DNA from: Pedobacter kyungheensis
GTDB taxonomy: Bacteria; Bacteroidota; Bacteroidia; Sphingobacteriales; Sphingobacteriaceae
Direction of reading: 5' to 3'
Assembly: GCF_000812965.1 (NCBI RefSeq)
Contig: NZ_JSYN01000014.1
Location: 1 to 64,000, forward strand
DNA length: 64,000 bases
Shown here: one piece after another, positions 42,592-51,790 of the stretch
How the letters are laid out: each line of letters opens with the position of its first letter
How positions within the stretch are numbered: position 1 is the first letter of the stretch
The notes under the pieces: generated by a model
Seen by the model: the letters and a program-made list of their open reading frames with translations, nothing else
Told to the model about the DNA's origin: nothing
Database searches by the model: none
Translations under genes and position numbers: made by a program

Positions 42592-43965
42592 TTAAATCGA
42601 AATTAAAACGGGATTAATTCGAGGTAGGGTGAGGATAAATGTACAGCCCTGATCAGTTTGCTGATCAATTTCAATAGATCCTTTAAAGAGACCGATAATT
42701 TTTTGCGCCATATAAAGCCCCATGCCTTCGCCTTCGAGACCCATATATTTTGCCCTGCTGTAAAATGGTTTAAAAATTTCTGCCTGTTGTGCAAGTGGAA
42801 TACCAGGACCTTTATCGCTAATGTAAATCTGTAAAGTATCGTCGCTACCGGTAAGTAGAGCTTTAACCTGCTGTTCCTGCGAAAATTTAAAGGCATTGGC
42901 AATGATGTTGTCCAATGCAATTTGCAGTAAGACAGCATTGGCCAGTACCACAGGTTGTATTTGGTGGACCAGTTTTTTTTGTATACTTAGGCTAAGCTGT
43001 TTCTGGTTTTGCCAGTCTTGGCTGATTTTATCGAGCAAAACATCCAGTGCAATAGGCGAAAGCTGCGAATTGATCAGTTCGAGGTCCATTTTGGCTAAAG
43101 CCAGCAAACCACTAATGATATGATCCATTTTTTCTGAATCCGCTACCGTTTCAGCAAGCGCTTGCTGATAATCTGCTGTCGTTCTTTCTTTGGAGAGCGC
43201 CAGTTCGGCGCGCATCATCATCCGGGTAATGGGGGTTCTCAGTTCATGCGAAGCATTTGCCACAAAGGTTTTTTGGAGGATAAAAGCATGTTCAAGCTCT
43301 TCCATCAGGTGGTTAAAACTTTGGGCAATCAGATTAATTTCGTCTTTATTATCGGTGGTGGCCACACGTGCTTCCATATTACCCGAACCAATTTGCTGCA
43401 CTTCCTGCATAAAGCTGTTTAAGGGTTTGAGCATTTTTTCAGCAATCCACCTGCTCAGTAACAAGAGGATAACCGAGATCAAAATGAAAACAACAATCAT
43501 GATTTTGAGCAGTTTGGCCAATCGGTTTTGCGAGCCCTGATCCCTGGCTGAAGCCAGGATTACAAAATTACCCTGGTTATCGCGGTAATAAATGCCTACC
43601 ACCTGGCGCTCGCCATCGGTATACTGCAGGCGTTTGAGTTGCCGTACCTTTTCTATGGTTTGTTTGGCCCAGTATTGTGCCGAATCGCCAATAAAAGTAG
43701 CCCTGTCTTTACCGTCATAAATCCTGATGACTTCGCTGTTGAGTTTTTGCAAGTATTGATGGCGAACTTTGCTCAGCGCATCACGGCTAATTTCATCGGC
43801 CTCGAGGTACAGTTTGGCGGTAACCATTGTGCGGTCGGTAAGGCGCTCAAAAAAATCGGCTTTTAAAAACCGCATAAAGGTGAAATAAATTACGCAGAGC
43901 ACAGCCAGCAGCATCGAAGTGCTGATGAGTGTAAAATAAAGTGCAATGCGGTCTTTTATTTTCAT
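42592..43965 (-). CDS. Sensor histidine kinase of the metal-efflux two-component system
   Basis: 457 residues. Two membrane helices (about 8-32 and 150-172) flank a periplasmic sensor, then a HAMP domain (LKPLNSFMQEVQQIG), the HisKA box ANASHELRTPITRM, and ATPase boxes (DNIIANAFKFSQEQ, DKGPGIP, GEGMGLYMA). The layout matches CusS/CzcS-type metal sensors. It overlaps the response regulator stop by one base and is 34 bases upstream of the efflux operon. Metal sensing is inferred from context. Confidence 0.92.
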   Translation of the reverse strand: MKIKDRIALYFTLISTSMLLAVLCVIYFTFMRFLKADFFERLTDRTMVTAKLYLEADEISRDALSKVRHQYLQKLNSEVIRIYDGKDRATFIGDSAQYWAKQTIEKVRQLKRLQYTDGERQVVGIYYRDNQGNFVILASARDQGSQNRLAKLLKIMIVVFILISVILLLLSRWIAEKMLKPLNSFMQEVQQIGSGNMEARVATTDNKDEINLIAQSFNHLMEELEHAFILQKTFVANASHELRTPITRMMMRAELALSKERTTADYQQALAETVADSEKMDHIISGLLALAKMDLELINSQLSPIALDVLLDKISQDWQNQKQLSLSIQKKLVHQIQPVVLANAVLLQIALDNIIANAFKFSQEQQVKALLTGSDDTLQIYISDKGPGIPLAQQAEIFKPFYSRAKYMGLEGEGMGLYMAQKIIGLFKGSIEIDQQTDQGCTFILTLPRINPVLISI

Positions 43966-44642
43966 TATTTAAGGATGTAGCCCATGTTAATTTTGGTGTG
44001 GATTAGCTTGCGCTCAAAACCTTTTTCAATTTTATTGCGGAGAAAATTAATGTACACATCGATAACATTGGTACCGGTTTCAAAATGAATATCCCAAACC
44101 TTTTCGGCAATGTATTGACGTGATAAAAGCCGGTTGGGATTATTTAGGAACAGCTCGAGCAGGGTAAATTCTTTAGCACTTAGTGTTATTGGTTGCCCTG
44201 CACGGGTTACACTTTTGCTACGCGTATCCAGGCAGAGGTCTTCAAAGCAAAGCTGCTCGGTTACTTTTGCTGTATTGGTTCCCTGGCGCCTTAACAGTGC
44301 CGCAACCCTGGCTAAAAGCTCTTTCAGGTGAAAGGGCTTAACCAGATAATCGTCGGCACCGGTATCGAGGCCGTTTACCCGGTCTTCGACAGTACCCATA
44401 GCGGTAAGCATTAAAATGGGGGTATTATCGCCTTGCTCGCGAATGTATTTACAGAGCTGAAGACCGTTTAATCCCGGCATCATGATATCGAAAATAAACA
44501 GATTGAATTCGCCCGGCAAAAACAGGTTACGGGCCTCGTTACCATTATTTACGGTAAGTACCTCGTAGCCGCTTTCTTCGAGCGCGGCTTGTAAAAGTGA
44601 GGCTATTTTCGGGTCATCTTCAGCTATGCCAATTTTTTGCAT
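43965..44642 (-). CDS. OmpR/PhoB-type response regulator (CusR/CzcR-like)
   Basis: 225 residues. Receiver domain with Asp52 region LFIFDIMMPGLNG and Lys at LVKPFHLKELLARV, then a winged-helix output domain (LCLDTRSKSVTRAGQPITLSAKEFTLLELF, split by the usual loop, ending INFLRNKIEKGF). It is most like CusR/CzcR regulators of metal efflux. It starts the five-gene unit regulator, kinase, outer-membrane factor, adaptor, pump, and is divergent from the ECF sigma gene at 44801. Confidence 0.93.
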   Translation of the reverse strand: MQKIGIAEDDPKIASLLQAALEESGYEVLTVNNGNEARNLFLPGEFNLFIFDIMMPGLNGLQLCKYIREQGDNTPILMLTAMGTVEDRVNGLDTGADDYLVKPFHLKELLARVAALLRRQGTNTAKVTEQLCFEDLCLDTRSKSVTRAGQPITLSAKEFTLLELFLNNPNRLLSRQYIAEKVWDIHFETGTNVIDVYINFLRNKIEKGFERKLIHTKINMGYILK

Positions 44643-44800
44643 AAGGCAAAAATAAGGATACCATCTTAAAATGAGATTAAAAAAAGAGTACCTGAGCTTT
44701 AGTAGATAGTAGTCGGCCAGGTTGTAAACGTTATAACTACGTTATTGCATCTTTACAGCAGATTATTTTATATTTTCTTCTATATTCGTTTCTACAAACT

Positions 44801-45394
44801 ATGCTATCCCTAAGCCATGTACCGGATCTTGAACTGATCTTGCTGATAAACCAGGAAGAGGAGCAGGCATTTACGGAAATTTACAACCGCTATTGGGAAA
44901 AAATGGCATCTTATGCCGTGAGGTTAACCAAATCAGAAGAGGAAGCTGCCGATATTGTGCAGGAGATTTTTGTATCGCTCTGGAACAGAAGGACAACCTT
45001 AACGGTTAAAAGTACTTTAGGGGCTTATCTTATCCGCAGTACCCGCAATTTGTGCTTACGGTATATTGAAAGAAATATCCATACCGGCGATTTTTTAGAT
45101 AAAATAACCGAACAAGCGGTTGATAATAGCCTGAACATTGAAGAAAGCATCTCTTTAAAAGAATTACAGGAAAATATTGATCTGGGGATTGCCAAATTGC
45201 CGAAAAAAATGCGCGAAGTTTATCTGTTGAGTCGTGATGAACAGTTGTCGTACCGCGAAATAGCCGAAAAATTAAATATTGCTGAAGGAACAGTTAAAAA
45301 ACAGGTAAGCAATGCACTCAAAATAATCGCCGATTCTTTAAACGGCAAGCTTTCGGCTACTATGATGGCCATATTTTTACACCTTTTAAAGTGA
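44801..45394 (+). CDS. ECF RNA polymerase sigma factor (FecI-like)
   Basis: 197 residues. Region 2 is FTEIYNRYWEKMASYAVRLT with EEEAADIVQEIFVSLWNRR; region 4 is KLPKKMREVYLLSRDEQLSYREIAEKLNIAEGTVKKQVSNALK, given here as joined segments. This is the Bacteroidota ECF group paired with FecR anti-sigma factors. The gene is followed by fecR (100 bases), a SusC with STN signalling domain and SusD, so it should respond to the substrate of that transporter. Confidence 0.93.
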   Translation: MLSLSHVPDLELILLINQEEEQAFTEIYNRYWEKMASYAVRLTKSEEEAADIVQEIFVSLWNRRTTLTVKSTLGAYLIRSTRNLCLRYIERNIHTGDFLDKITEQAVDNSLNIEESISLKELQENIDLGIAKLPKKMREVYLLSRDEQLSYREIAEKLNIAEGTVKKQVSNALKIIADSLNGKLSATMMAIFLHLLK

Positions 45395-45494
45395 TGAAAA
45401 ATTTTTTTTTATTTTTTTTAAAATAAATCTACCACCAAAACTGCTTTTTCGGAATATCTATTTGTAAGGCACGCTCAATGCGCTTCAAAAACCT

Positions 45495-46646
45495 ATGAAA
45501 ACCGAACAGGCAAAACAATTAATACAGCATTATTTAGATGGAACGGCTTCGGCTAAAGAAGTGCATCTGGTTGATTCTTTTGTAGAGCAGCAGCTATTGG
45601 AAAACACCTGGACCGCAGATGAAGCACAGAAAGCAGCTTTTGGCGAAAAATTGAAAGCCCGGATTGATGCAGAGAGATTAAAGAAGCAAGAGCCTGGTGA
45701 AAGGGTTGCAAAGCCTAAAACTATTACCCGGCGCCTGTGGATTATTGCCGCTTCGGCTGCAGTGCTGGCCTTGTGTGTAATAGGTGGCTTGTTTGCGATA
45801 AAGAACAGGACTGAAGACCGTACCGAACGTTATGCCAACGATGTAGCACCAGGGGGTAACCGTGCCATTTTAACACTTGCCGATGGCCGCAGGATCGATT
45901 TATCGGGCAGTAAAACCGGAGAACTGGCTACTACAAACGGACTGAACGTTAAAAAGGCGGCAAATGGCTTGCTGGTTTTTTCGGTTATTGATAACGGAGT
46001 TGCAAAAGAAGAAGGAAAAAATAATACCATCACAACCCCCTCAGGTGGGCAATACCAGGTAAACCTGCCCGATGGTACCCTGGTGTGGTTGAATGCAGAA
46101 ACGAAATTCAGTTTTCCTAGTCATTTTAACGGCAAAAACAGATCGGTAGAACTGGATGGGGAAGCCTATTTTGAAGTGAGTAAAGATAAAAACCATCCGT
46201 TTATTGTTAAAAGCAAGAAGCAGGAGGTAGAAGTTTTGGGTACCCATTTCAATATTGATAGCTATGATAATAATATTGGCACCAAAACAACACTTTTAGA
46301 AGGCTCGGTAAAAATAAAAGGAGCTGGCGGCGAAAAAGTAATTGCCCCGGGCGAGCAATCGGTGTTGTATGGCAATACCATTCAGGTAAATGCAGTAGAC
46401 CCGGCATTCGCTATCGATTGGAAAAACGGTGAGTTCAGGTTTAAAAACGAAAGTTTACCCAGCATCATGCAGAAACTATCGCGGTGGTATGGAGTACAGT
46501 TTGTAATGGATGTGCGTTATGAGCTAATGCCCTCTTTTTCGGGCTCGGTATCGCGTTTTGACAACATTTCTGAAGTGCTTAAAATGCTCGAAGAAACAGG
46601 AAATATTAAATTTTATATCAACGGTAAGGTAGTAACCGTAAAGTAA
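45495..46646 (+). CDS. FecR family anti-sigma factor
   Basis: 383 residues. The cytoplasmic N-terminus (about 1-82) should bind the sigma factor; one membrane helix follows (LWIIAASAAVLALCVIGGLFAI). The periplasmic FecR domain (VAPGGNRAILTLADGRRIDLSG, then LDGEAYFEVSKDKNHPFIVK) and a C-terminal DUF4974-type domain (FRFKNESLPSIMQKLSRWYG) complete it. It receives the signal from the STN domain of the downstream SusC and releases the ECF factor. Confidence 0.94.
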   Translation: MKTEQAKQLIQHYLDGTASAKEVHLVDSFVEQQLLENTWTADEAQKAAFGEKLKARIDAERLKKQEPGERVAKPKTITRRLWIIAASAAVLALCVIGGLFAIKNRTEDRTERYANDVAPGGNRAILTLADGRRIDLSGSKTGELATTNGLNVKKAANGLLVFSVIDNGVAKEEGKNNTITTPSGGQYQVNLPDGTLVWLNAETKFSFPSHFNGKNRSVELDGEAYFEVSKDKNHPFIVKSKKQEVEVLGTHFNIDSYDNNIGTKTTLLEGSVKIKGAGGEKVIAPGEQSVLYGNTIQVNAVDPAFAIDWKNGEFRFKNESLPSIMQKLSRWYGVQFVMDVRYELMPSFSGSVSRFDNISEVLKMLEETGNIKFYINGKVVTVK

Positions 46647-46869
46647 TACCACCAGCAGCCTTAACCACGCTGTTTTAATTTAAATCAATATCAACTAAAA
46701 ACCAGAAAAAAATGAAGAAACCACTACCGGAACAGCGTTAAATAGCACGATAGGTTTAGAAGAAAAAACCATGGAAGTGTTGGAAGCACAACCATGGCCA
46801 TGATCTGAGTTAACCCTTTAAAAACGAATTCTGAGGTCCATTTACGCATTAACCCAAACAAACGAAAGT
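46647..46869 (+). promoter_or_regulatory. Leader region upstream of a susC gene
   Basis: 223 bases without a proper gene. A nine-codon reading frame (46712-46741) begins after an A-rich stretch; its role, if any, is unknown. Two ACCATGG boxes at about 46768-46774 and 46790-46796 are noted. The susC promoter is presumably here, but I see no convincing -33/-7 pair. Confidence 0.3.
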
Positions 46870-49800
46870 ATGAATATTTATCCTTTTTATCAAGGAAGGC
46901 ATTTGGCGTGCCTTCCTAAAAAAATCCTGTTAATTATGAAACTCACCATCATCATCATGACGACTTTACTCATGCATGTTAGTGCCAGTAGTTTCTCTCA
47001 AAAACTTACCTATGCGGCTAAAAACATAACCGTAGATCAGGTTTTTAAAGAAATAGAAAAGCAAACCAACTACAGGGTATTGTACGCCACCAGCACGCTG
47101 AACGATGCAGCAAAGGTGAGCGTAAACTTTAAAAATACGCCACTCAAAGAGGTAATCGAGTACCTGTTAAAAGACCAGCAGTTAACCTATAACATTGAGC
47201 AAAATACGGTATTGATAAAGAAGCAGGAACGCTCATTTATCGATAAAATAGCTTCGGTTTTTACCTCCTCACGTTTTAACGGGCGGATTGTAGACGAAAA
47301 CAATACGCCGCTTGTTGGTGCAACCATTACCGTTAAAGGCAGTAAAAAGTATGCCGTAAGCGGATCTACCGGCTCTTTTGTGCTCGATCTGGAAGAAAAT
47401 GATGTCTTGGTTATTTCTTACATCGGTTACGAAACCAAAGAACTGAAAATAACACGAGGCCTGTTACAGAGCGGTGTAGCCAGTTTGCTCGATATTAAAT
47501 TAAGCCCTTCGGCTTCATCATTAGATCAGGTGCAGATTATTGGTTATGGCAGCACCACCAAACGCAACAATACCGGTGCTGTGAGTTCGATCACTGCCGA
47601 AGAAATTGGCAAACAAACGGTAGAAAACCCTTTGCTGGCTTTACAGGGCCGCATTGCCGGTGTACAGGTTACGCAAGATAACGGCTTGCCAGGTGCGGGT
47701 GCCCGGATGAACATCCGCGGTGCATATACCGGCGTATCTGGTGCCGGTTATATTCCATTATACATTATTGATGGTGTGCCTTTTACTTTGTTTAATGGTG
47801 CCCAGCCCGCTACCGACAACCTGAATGCAAACGGCGTGAGCGCTGCAAACGGTGGCGTAAGTCCTTTTAGTATCATTGCACCTGAAGATATTGAGCGGAT
47901 CGATATCCTGAAAGATGCCGATGCAACGGCCATTTATGGTTCGCGCGGATCGAATGGTGTGGTATTAATTACCACCAAAAAAGGCAGCAAAGGTAAAACA
48001 GCTTTTAATTTCAACGTAAACTCAGGGGTAACCAATGTGGCCAATTATATTCCGATGATGAATACGCAGGAATATCTGGCTACCCGCAGGGCTGCCTTTG
48101 CACGCTCCGGTGTTACCCCAACAGCAGCTAATGCCCTGGATTTAACCGTATGGGATCAAAATGCCTATACCGATTGGCAGAAATATTTTATCGGCCATAC
48201 AGGCCATACCACTAATGCTACCGGATCAGTTTCGGGAGGTAATGCGCAAAATTCTTTCCTGTTTTCTTCAACTTACCGCAAGCAAAGTACCGTTTTCGAA
48301 GGCGATTTTGGCTCTACTACCTTTTCGAGCAGATTAAACGCTGGTCATAAAAGCAGCGATGGCCGTTTTAATATCGATGGTTCGGTAAACTATACCTACA
48401 TGAAGAACCTGTTGCCATCTACTGATTTGAGTACCATTTACAACCTGGCACCAAACTATCCTTTGTACAATGCCAACGGTAGCGTAAACTGGACAGCTAC
48501 GAGCCCACTTTCTTACAACCCGAAAACAACCAATGCACAAACTACTAACTTGTTCAGTAATGTAAACCTTTCGTATCGCATTATCGATGGTTTGGTGGTT
48601 AAAGCCAATTTGGGTTATACTTCAACCCGTTTAAAGCAGCAGCAAATTAATCCGGCCAGTTCGCAAAATCCGGCCACTGCACAGGTAAGCTCTTTAAGGT
48701 ATACCGATAACGATAACAACAATTACATTATTGAGCCGCAGGCAGTGTATACCACAAAAATTGGTGAAGGTAGCCTGGAAGCTTTAATCGGTACCACTTT
48801 TCAGCGTACCAAAGCAACCGGAATCTTTTTAACCGGTACAGGCTATAATAACGAAAACCTGATTAACTCGTTGGCAGGTGCTTCGGCTGTGGTTACCAGT
48901 TACAATGCCGATGCCACTTATAGTTATACAGCCTTTTTCAGCCGGTTGAACTATAACTGGAAAGGTAAATATATTGTTGATGGAACATACAGAAGAGATG
49001 GTTCATCACGTTTTGGTGGTAACAACAAATTTGGAGATTTTGGTGCCGTAGGCGCTTCGTGGATTTTTAGCCAGGAAGATTTTATGAAAGACCTGAGCTT
49101 TTTAAGCTTTGGTAAATTAAGGGCGAGTTATGGTATTACCGGTAACGATCAGATCCCGAATTATGGATATCTATCCCTTTATTCGTCAGCTGGATCAAGT
49201 TACAACTACGATGGTACCAGTACCTACATTCCTTCTAATATTCAAAACCCCGATTTAAAGTGGGAAACCAACAAGAAACTGGATATTGCTGTAGAATTGG
49301 GTTTCTTAAACGACAGGATTTTGCTAAAAGCAGATTATTACCGCAACCGCGTTTCTAACCTGTTAAACTTCATTACCATTCCATCGCAAACAGGTTCAAC
49401 GGGTTATACCGCCAATTTAAATGCTACGGTACAAACCAAAGGTTTTGAATTTGAATTGAATACCATTAACGTAATTGCCGGCGATTTCAAATGGAATACC
49501 AACCTGAATTTAACCATTAGCCGCAATAAATTACTGGCTTTTGATAACCTGGAGAATACTTTTTATGCCAGTTCTTACATTATCGGTCAGCCAACAGATA
49601 TCCGGAAGTTTTATAAATACACCGGAGTTAACCCGGCTACAGGCTTGCCAACTTACCAGGATTTAAACGGCGATGGCAGCATTAGTTTTGCGGGCGATAG
49701 GTACGTGGGCTATTACGGTCACCCTTACTTTGCCGGTATGAACAACAGCTTGAGTTATAAAGGTTTTGCACTCGATTTTATGTTCCAGTACAATCACCGT

Positions 49801-50229
49801 TACGGCGTATTAAATTCTACTTTAAGTTCTAGTCCGGCTGGTTTTAACTATACCAACATGAGTACGGCTTTATTAGATCGTTGGGGTGCTGTGGGCGATG
49901 TAGCGCTTTTTCCGGCTGCTTCTACGGTTAATGACCCATCTTACGGAAACTTAACTTCGTCAGATATCAACTGGGGTGATGCATCTTACTTAAAATTGAA
50001 AACGGTAAGTCTGAACTATACTTTCCCTAAAGCAATGGCCAGTAAATTAAAACTGTCTAACCTGAGTGTTTATGTACAAGGCCAAAACCTGTATACCTGG
50101 GCAAAACAGAAATATACTTACGATCCTGAAACTACTTTACCGGGCACAGGACCTGGTTTGGGTACAGGGCAATACATTGCTTTTCCGCAGGTGCGTACCA
50201 TTGTATTCGGTTTAAACTGTTCATTTTAA
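46870..50229 (+). CDS. SusC/RagA TonB-dependent transporter with STN signalling domain
   Basis: 1119 residues. An N-terminal extension and signal (LTIIIMTTLLMHVSASSFSQ) are followed by an STN domain (about 50-120; ITVDQVFKEIEKQTNYRVLY, then FKNTPLKEVIEYLL), a carboxypeptidase-regulatory-like domain (NGRIVDENNTPLVGATITVKG), the plug (IIGYGSTTKRNNTGAVSSI, YIIDGVPFTLFN) and a beta-barrel. STN proteins signal to FecR, so this one belongs to the ECF/FecR pair upstream. The chosen start with its extended N-terminus is typical for Pedobacter. Confidence 0.95.
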   Translation: MNIYPFYQGRHLACLPKKILLIMKLTIIIMTTLLMHVSASSFSQKLTYAAKNITVDQVFKEIEKQTNYRVLYATSTLNDAAKVSVNFKNTPLKEVIEYLLKDQQLTYNIEQNTVLIKKQERSFIDKIASVFTSSRFNGRIVDENNTPLVGATITVKGSKKYAVSGSTGSFVLDLEENDVLVISYIGYETKELKITRGLLQSGVASLLDIKLSPSASSLDQVQIIGYGSTTKRNNTGAVSSITAEEIGKQTVENPLLALQGRIAGVQVTQDNGLPGAGARMNIRGAYTGVSGAGYIPLYIIDGVPFTLFNGAQPATDNLNANGVSAANGGVSPFSIIAPEDIERIDILKDADATAIYGSRGSNGVVLITTKKGSKGKTAFNFNVNSGVTNVANYIPMMNTQEYLATRRAAFARSGVTPTAANALDLTVWDQNAYTDWQKYFIGHTGHTTNATGSVSGGNAQNSFLFSSTYRKQSTVFEGDFGSTTFSSRLNAGHKSSDGRFNIDGSVNYTYMKNLLPSTDLSTIYNLAPNYPLYNANGSVNWTATSPLSYNPKTTNAQTTNLFSNVNLSYRIIDGLVVKANLGYTSTRLKQQQINPASSQNPATAQVSSLRYTDNDNNNYIIEPQAVYTTKIGEGSLEALIGTTFQRTKATGIFLTGTGYNNENLINSLAGASAVVTSYNADATYSYTAFFSRLNYNWKGKYIVDGTYRRDGSSRFGGNNKFGDFGAVGASWIFSQEDFMKDLSFLSFGKLRASYGITGNDQIPNYGYLSLYSSAGSSYNYDGTSTYIPSNIQNPDLKWETNKKLDIAVELGFLNDRILLKADYYRNRVSNLLNFITIPSQTGSTGYTANLNATVQTKGFEFELNTINVIAGDFKWNTNLNLTISRNKLLAFDNLENTFYASSYIIGQPTDIRKFYKYTGVNPATGLPTYQDLNGDGSISFAGDRYVGYYGHPYFAGMNNSLSYKGFALDFMFQYNHRYGVLNSTLSSSPAGFNYTNMSTALLDRWGAVGDVALFPAASTVNDPSYGNLTSSDINWGDASYLKLKTVSLNYTFPKAMASKLKLSNLSVYVQGQNLYTWAKQKYTYDPETTLPGTGPGLGTGQYIAFPQVRTIVFGLNCSF

Positions 50230-50240
50230 TCAAGGAAATC

Positions 50241-51632
50241 ATGAAAATTAACTCTATATTTTTCAAAAAAATAATGGCATTGGGCTTGGTTTTAATGGCA
50301 ATGTCATCGTGCAAAAAGTTTGTTGAAGCCGATCTGGCCAATAACCTTATCGCCAAAGAAGATGCTTTTAATACCGATAATTCGGCTACCAGCGCTACCT
50401 TATCGCTATACTCTTATTATTCAACACTTGATCATTTACGTTTTAGTACCCGATTGGGTGGTTTACTGGCCGATGAGTTGCAGAATACGGAATCAAATGC
50501 CGATTTAATCCAGTTCTCGCAAAATGTAGTGGTACCAACCAATGCTGTTGCTACAAATAATGTATGGGGCTATGCTTATCAAACCATCCGCTATTGCAAC
50601 CTGATTCTGGATGGTATTGGTCGTTCTACCGGAATGACTACCCCCGTAAAAAACCAGTTAAGTGGCGAAGCTAAATTTTTCAGGGCGCTAATGTATTTTA
50701 ACCTGGTAAATTTTTATGGTGGTGTGCCCATTACTTCTGAAGTAACCGAACTGGATAATGCTTTTAAACCAAGGGCAACAGTTGCAGAGGTTTATGCGCA
50801 GGTGTTTAGCGATTTAAAAGATGCACAAAACCTGTTACCAGCTACTTATGTGGGTAGTAGTGCAGCATTAAAGGTTAGGGTAAACAAATGGGCGGCCATA
50901 GCATTGCTGGCTAAGGTTTACCTGTACAACAAAGAGTATGCAAATGCCGAAGCCGAAGCCACCAAAGTAATCGGCTCAGGCACTTATAGTATGGCTACTT
51001 TGTCAAATGCTTTTATCAATACCAGCAGCGAAACCATTTTGCAATTGTCAACATTATTTGGTGCATCGGCTTTTAGCACTTACCGCACAACCAGTTCTGC
51101 TGCTAACGTAGCGCCACCAACTTATGTATTGTATAACAACTTTACCAAAGATTTCGAACTGAACGATAACCGTAAAACTTCGTGGGTTGATTCGACCACT
51201 TTTAATGCCGTTAAATACTACCGGATTAATAAGTACAAGGTACAATCGGCAACGGCGGCTACCTTAGGTAACGAATATACCGTGTTATTGCGTTTAGGCG
51301 AACAATACCTGATCAGGGCAGAAGCCAGGGCACAGCAATCGAACATTGGCGGTGCGCAGGATGATATCAACGTGATCCGTACCCGTGCAGGTTTGGGCAA
51401 TACGACTGCCGCAACGCAAAGCGCCTTGTTAACAGCTATTGCCAAAGAACGCAAACTCGAACTTTTTGGTGAGTATGCCAACCGCTGGTTCGATTTAAAA
51501 CGTACCGGAACTGCCGATGCCGTTTTAGGGGCCTTAAAACCAACCTGGAAAACCACTGCGCAATTGCTGCCAATTGGTGCTGATCAGATTTTGCTGAATA
51601 ATAAACTAACTCAAAATCCTGGGTATAATTAA
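50241..51632 (+). CDS. RagB/SusD family lipoprotein
   Basis: 463 residues. Lipobox AMSSC after a hydrophobic segment (IMALGLVLMAMSSCKKFVE). Family signatures include LSGEAKFFRALMYFNLVNFYGGVPI and LRLGEQYLIRAEARAQQSN, ending KLTQNPGYN. It forms the substrate-capturing lid for the SusC encoded eleven bases upstream. It is shorter than the SusD at 839. The ligand is unknown. Confidence 0.95.
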   Translation: MKINSIFFKKIMALGLVLMAMSSCKKFVEADLANNLIAKEDAFNTDNSATSATLSLYSYYSTLDHLRFSTRLGGLLADELQNTESNADLIQFSQNVVVPTNAVATNNVWGYAYQTIRYCNLILDGIGRSTGMTTPVKNQLSGEAKFFRALMYFNLVNFYGGVPITSEVTELDNAFKPRATVAEVYAQVFSDLKDAQNLLPATYVGSSAALKVRVNKWAAIALLAKVYLYNKEYANAEAEATKVIGSGTYSMATLSNAFINTSSETILQLSTLFGASAFSTYRTTSSAANVAPPTYVLYNNFTKDFELNDNRKTSWVDSTTFNAVKYYRINKYKVQSATAATLGNEYTVLLRLGEQYLIRAEARAQQSNIGGAQDDINVIRTRAGLGNTTAATQSALLTAIAKERKLELFGEYANRWFDLKRTGTADAVLGALKPTWKTTAQLLPIGADQILLNNKLTQNPGYN

Positions 51633-51633
51633 T

Positions 51634-51756
51634 ACGTCATTGCGAGGAGGAACGACGAAGCAATCTTTACTGCTAGCGATCCTTGCTATAAAGATTGCTT
51701 CGTCGGCCGAAAAGGCCTTCTCGCAATGACGTGTTCTCATTGCGAGAAGAAAATCT
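51634..51756. repeat. Palindromic dispersed repeat between susD and the TlpA gene
   Basis: ACGTCATTGCGAG (51634-51646) and its complement CTCGCAATGACGT (51720-51732) bound an element with an inner pair ACGAAGCAATCTTTA and TAAAGATTGCTTCGT, which can form a long hairpin. A further partial copy, CTCATTGCGAGAAG, follows at 51737. It belongs to the same family as 53597-53708. Confidence 0.85.
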
Positions 51757-51790
51757 CTAGCTTTTAAAAAAAATTAAAATATAAAACCTT

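Noticed and set aside
46712..46741. Nine-codon leader peptide before susC.
   Set aside because: Too short to support by sequence alone and no attenuator-like hairpin is evident; mentioned only as a note in the leader region.
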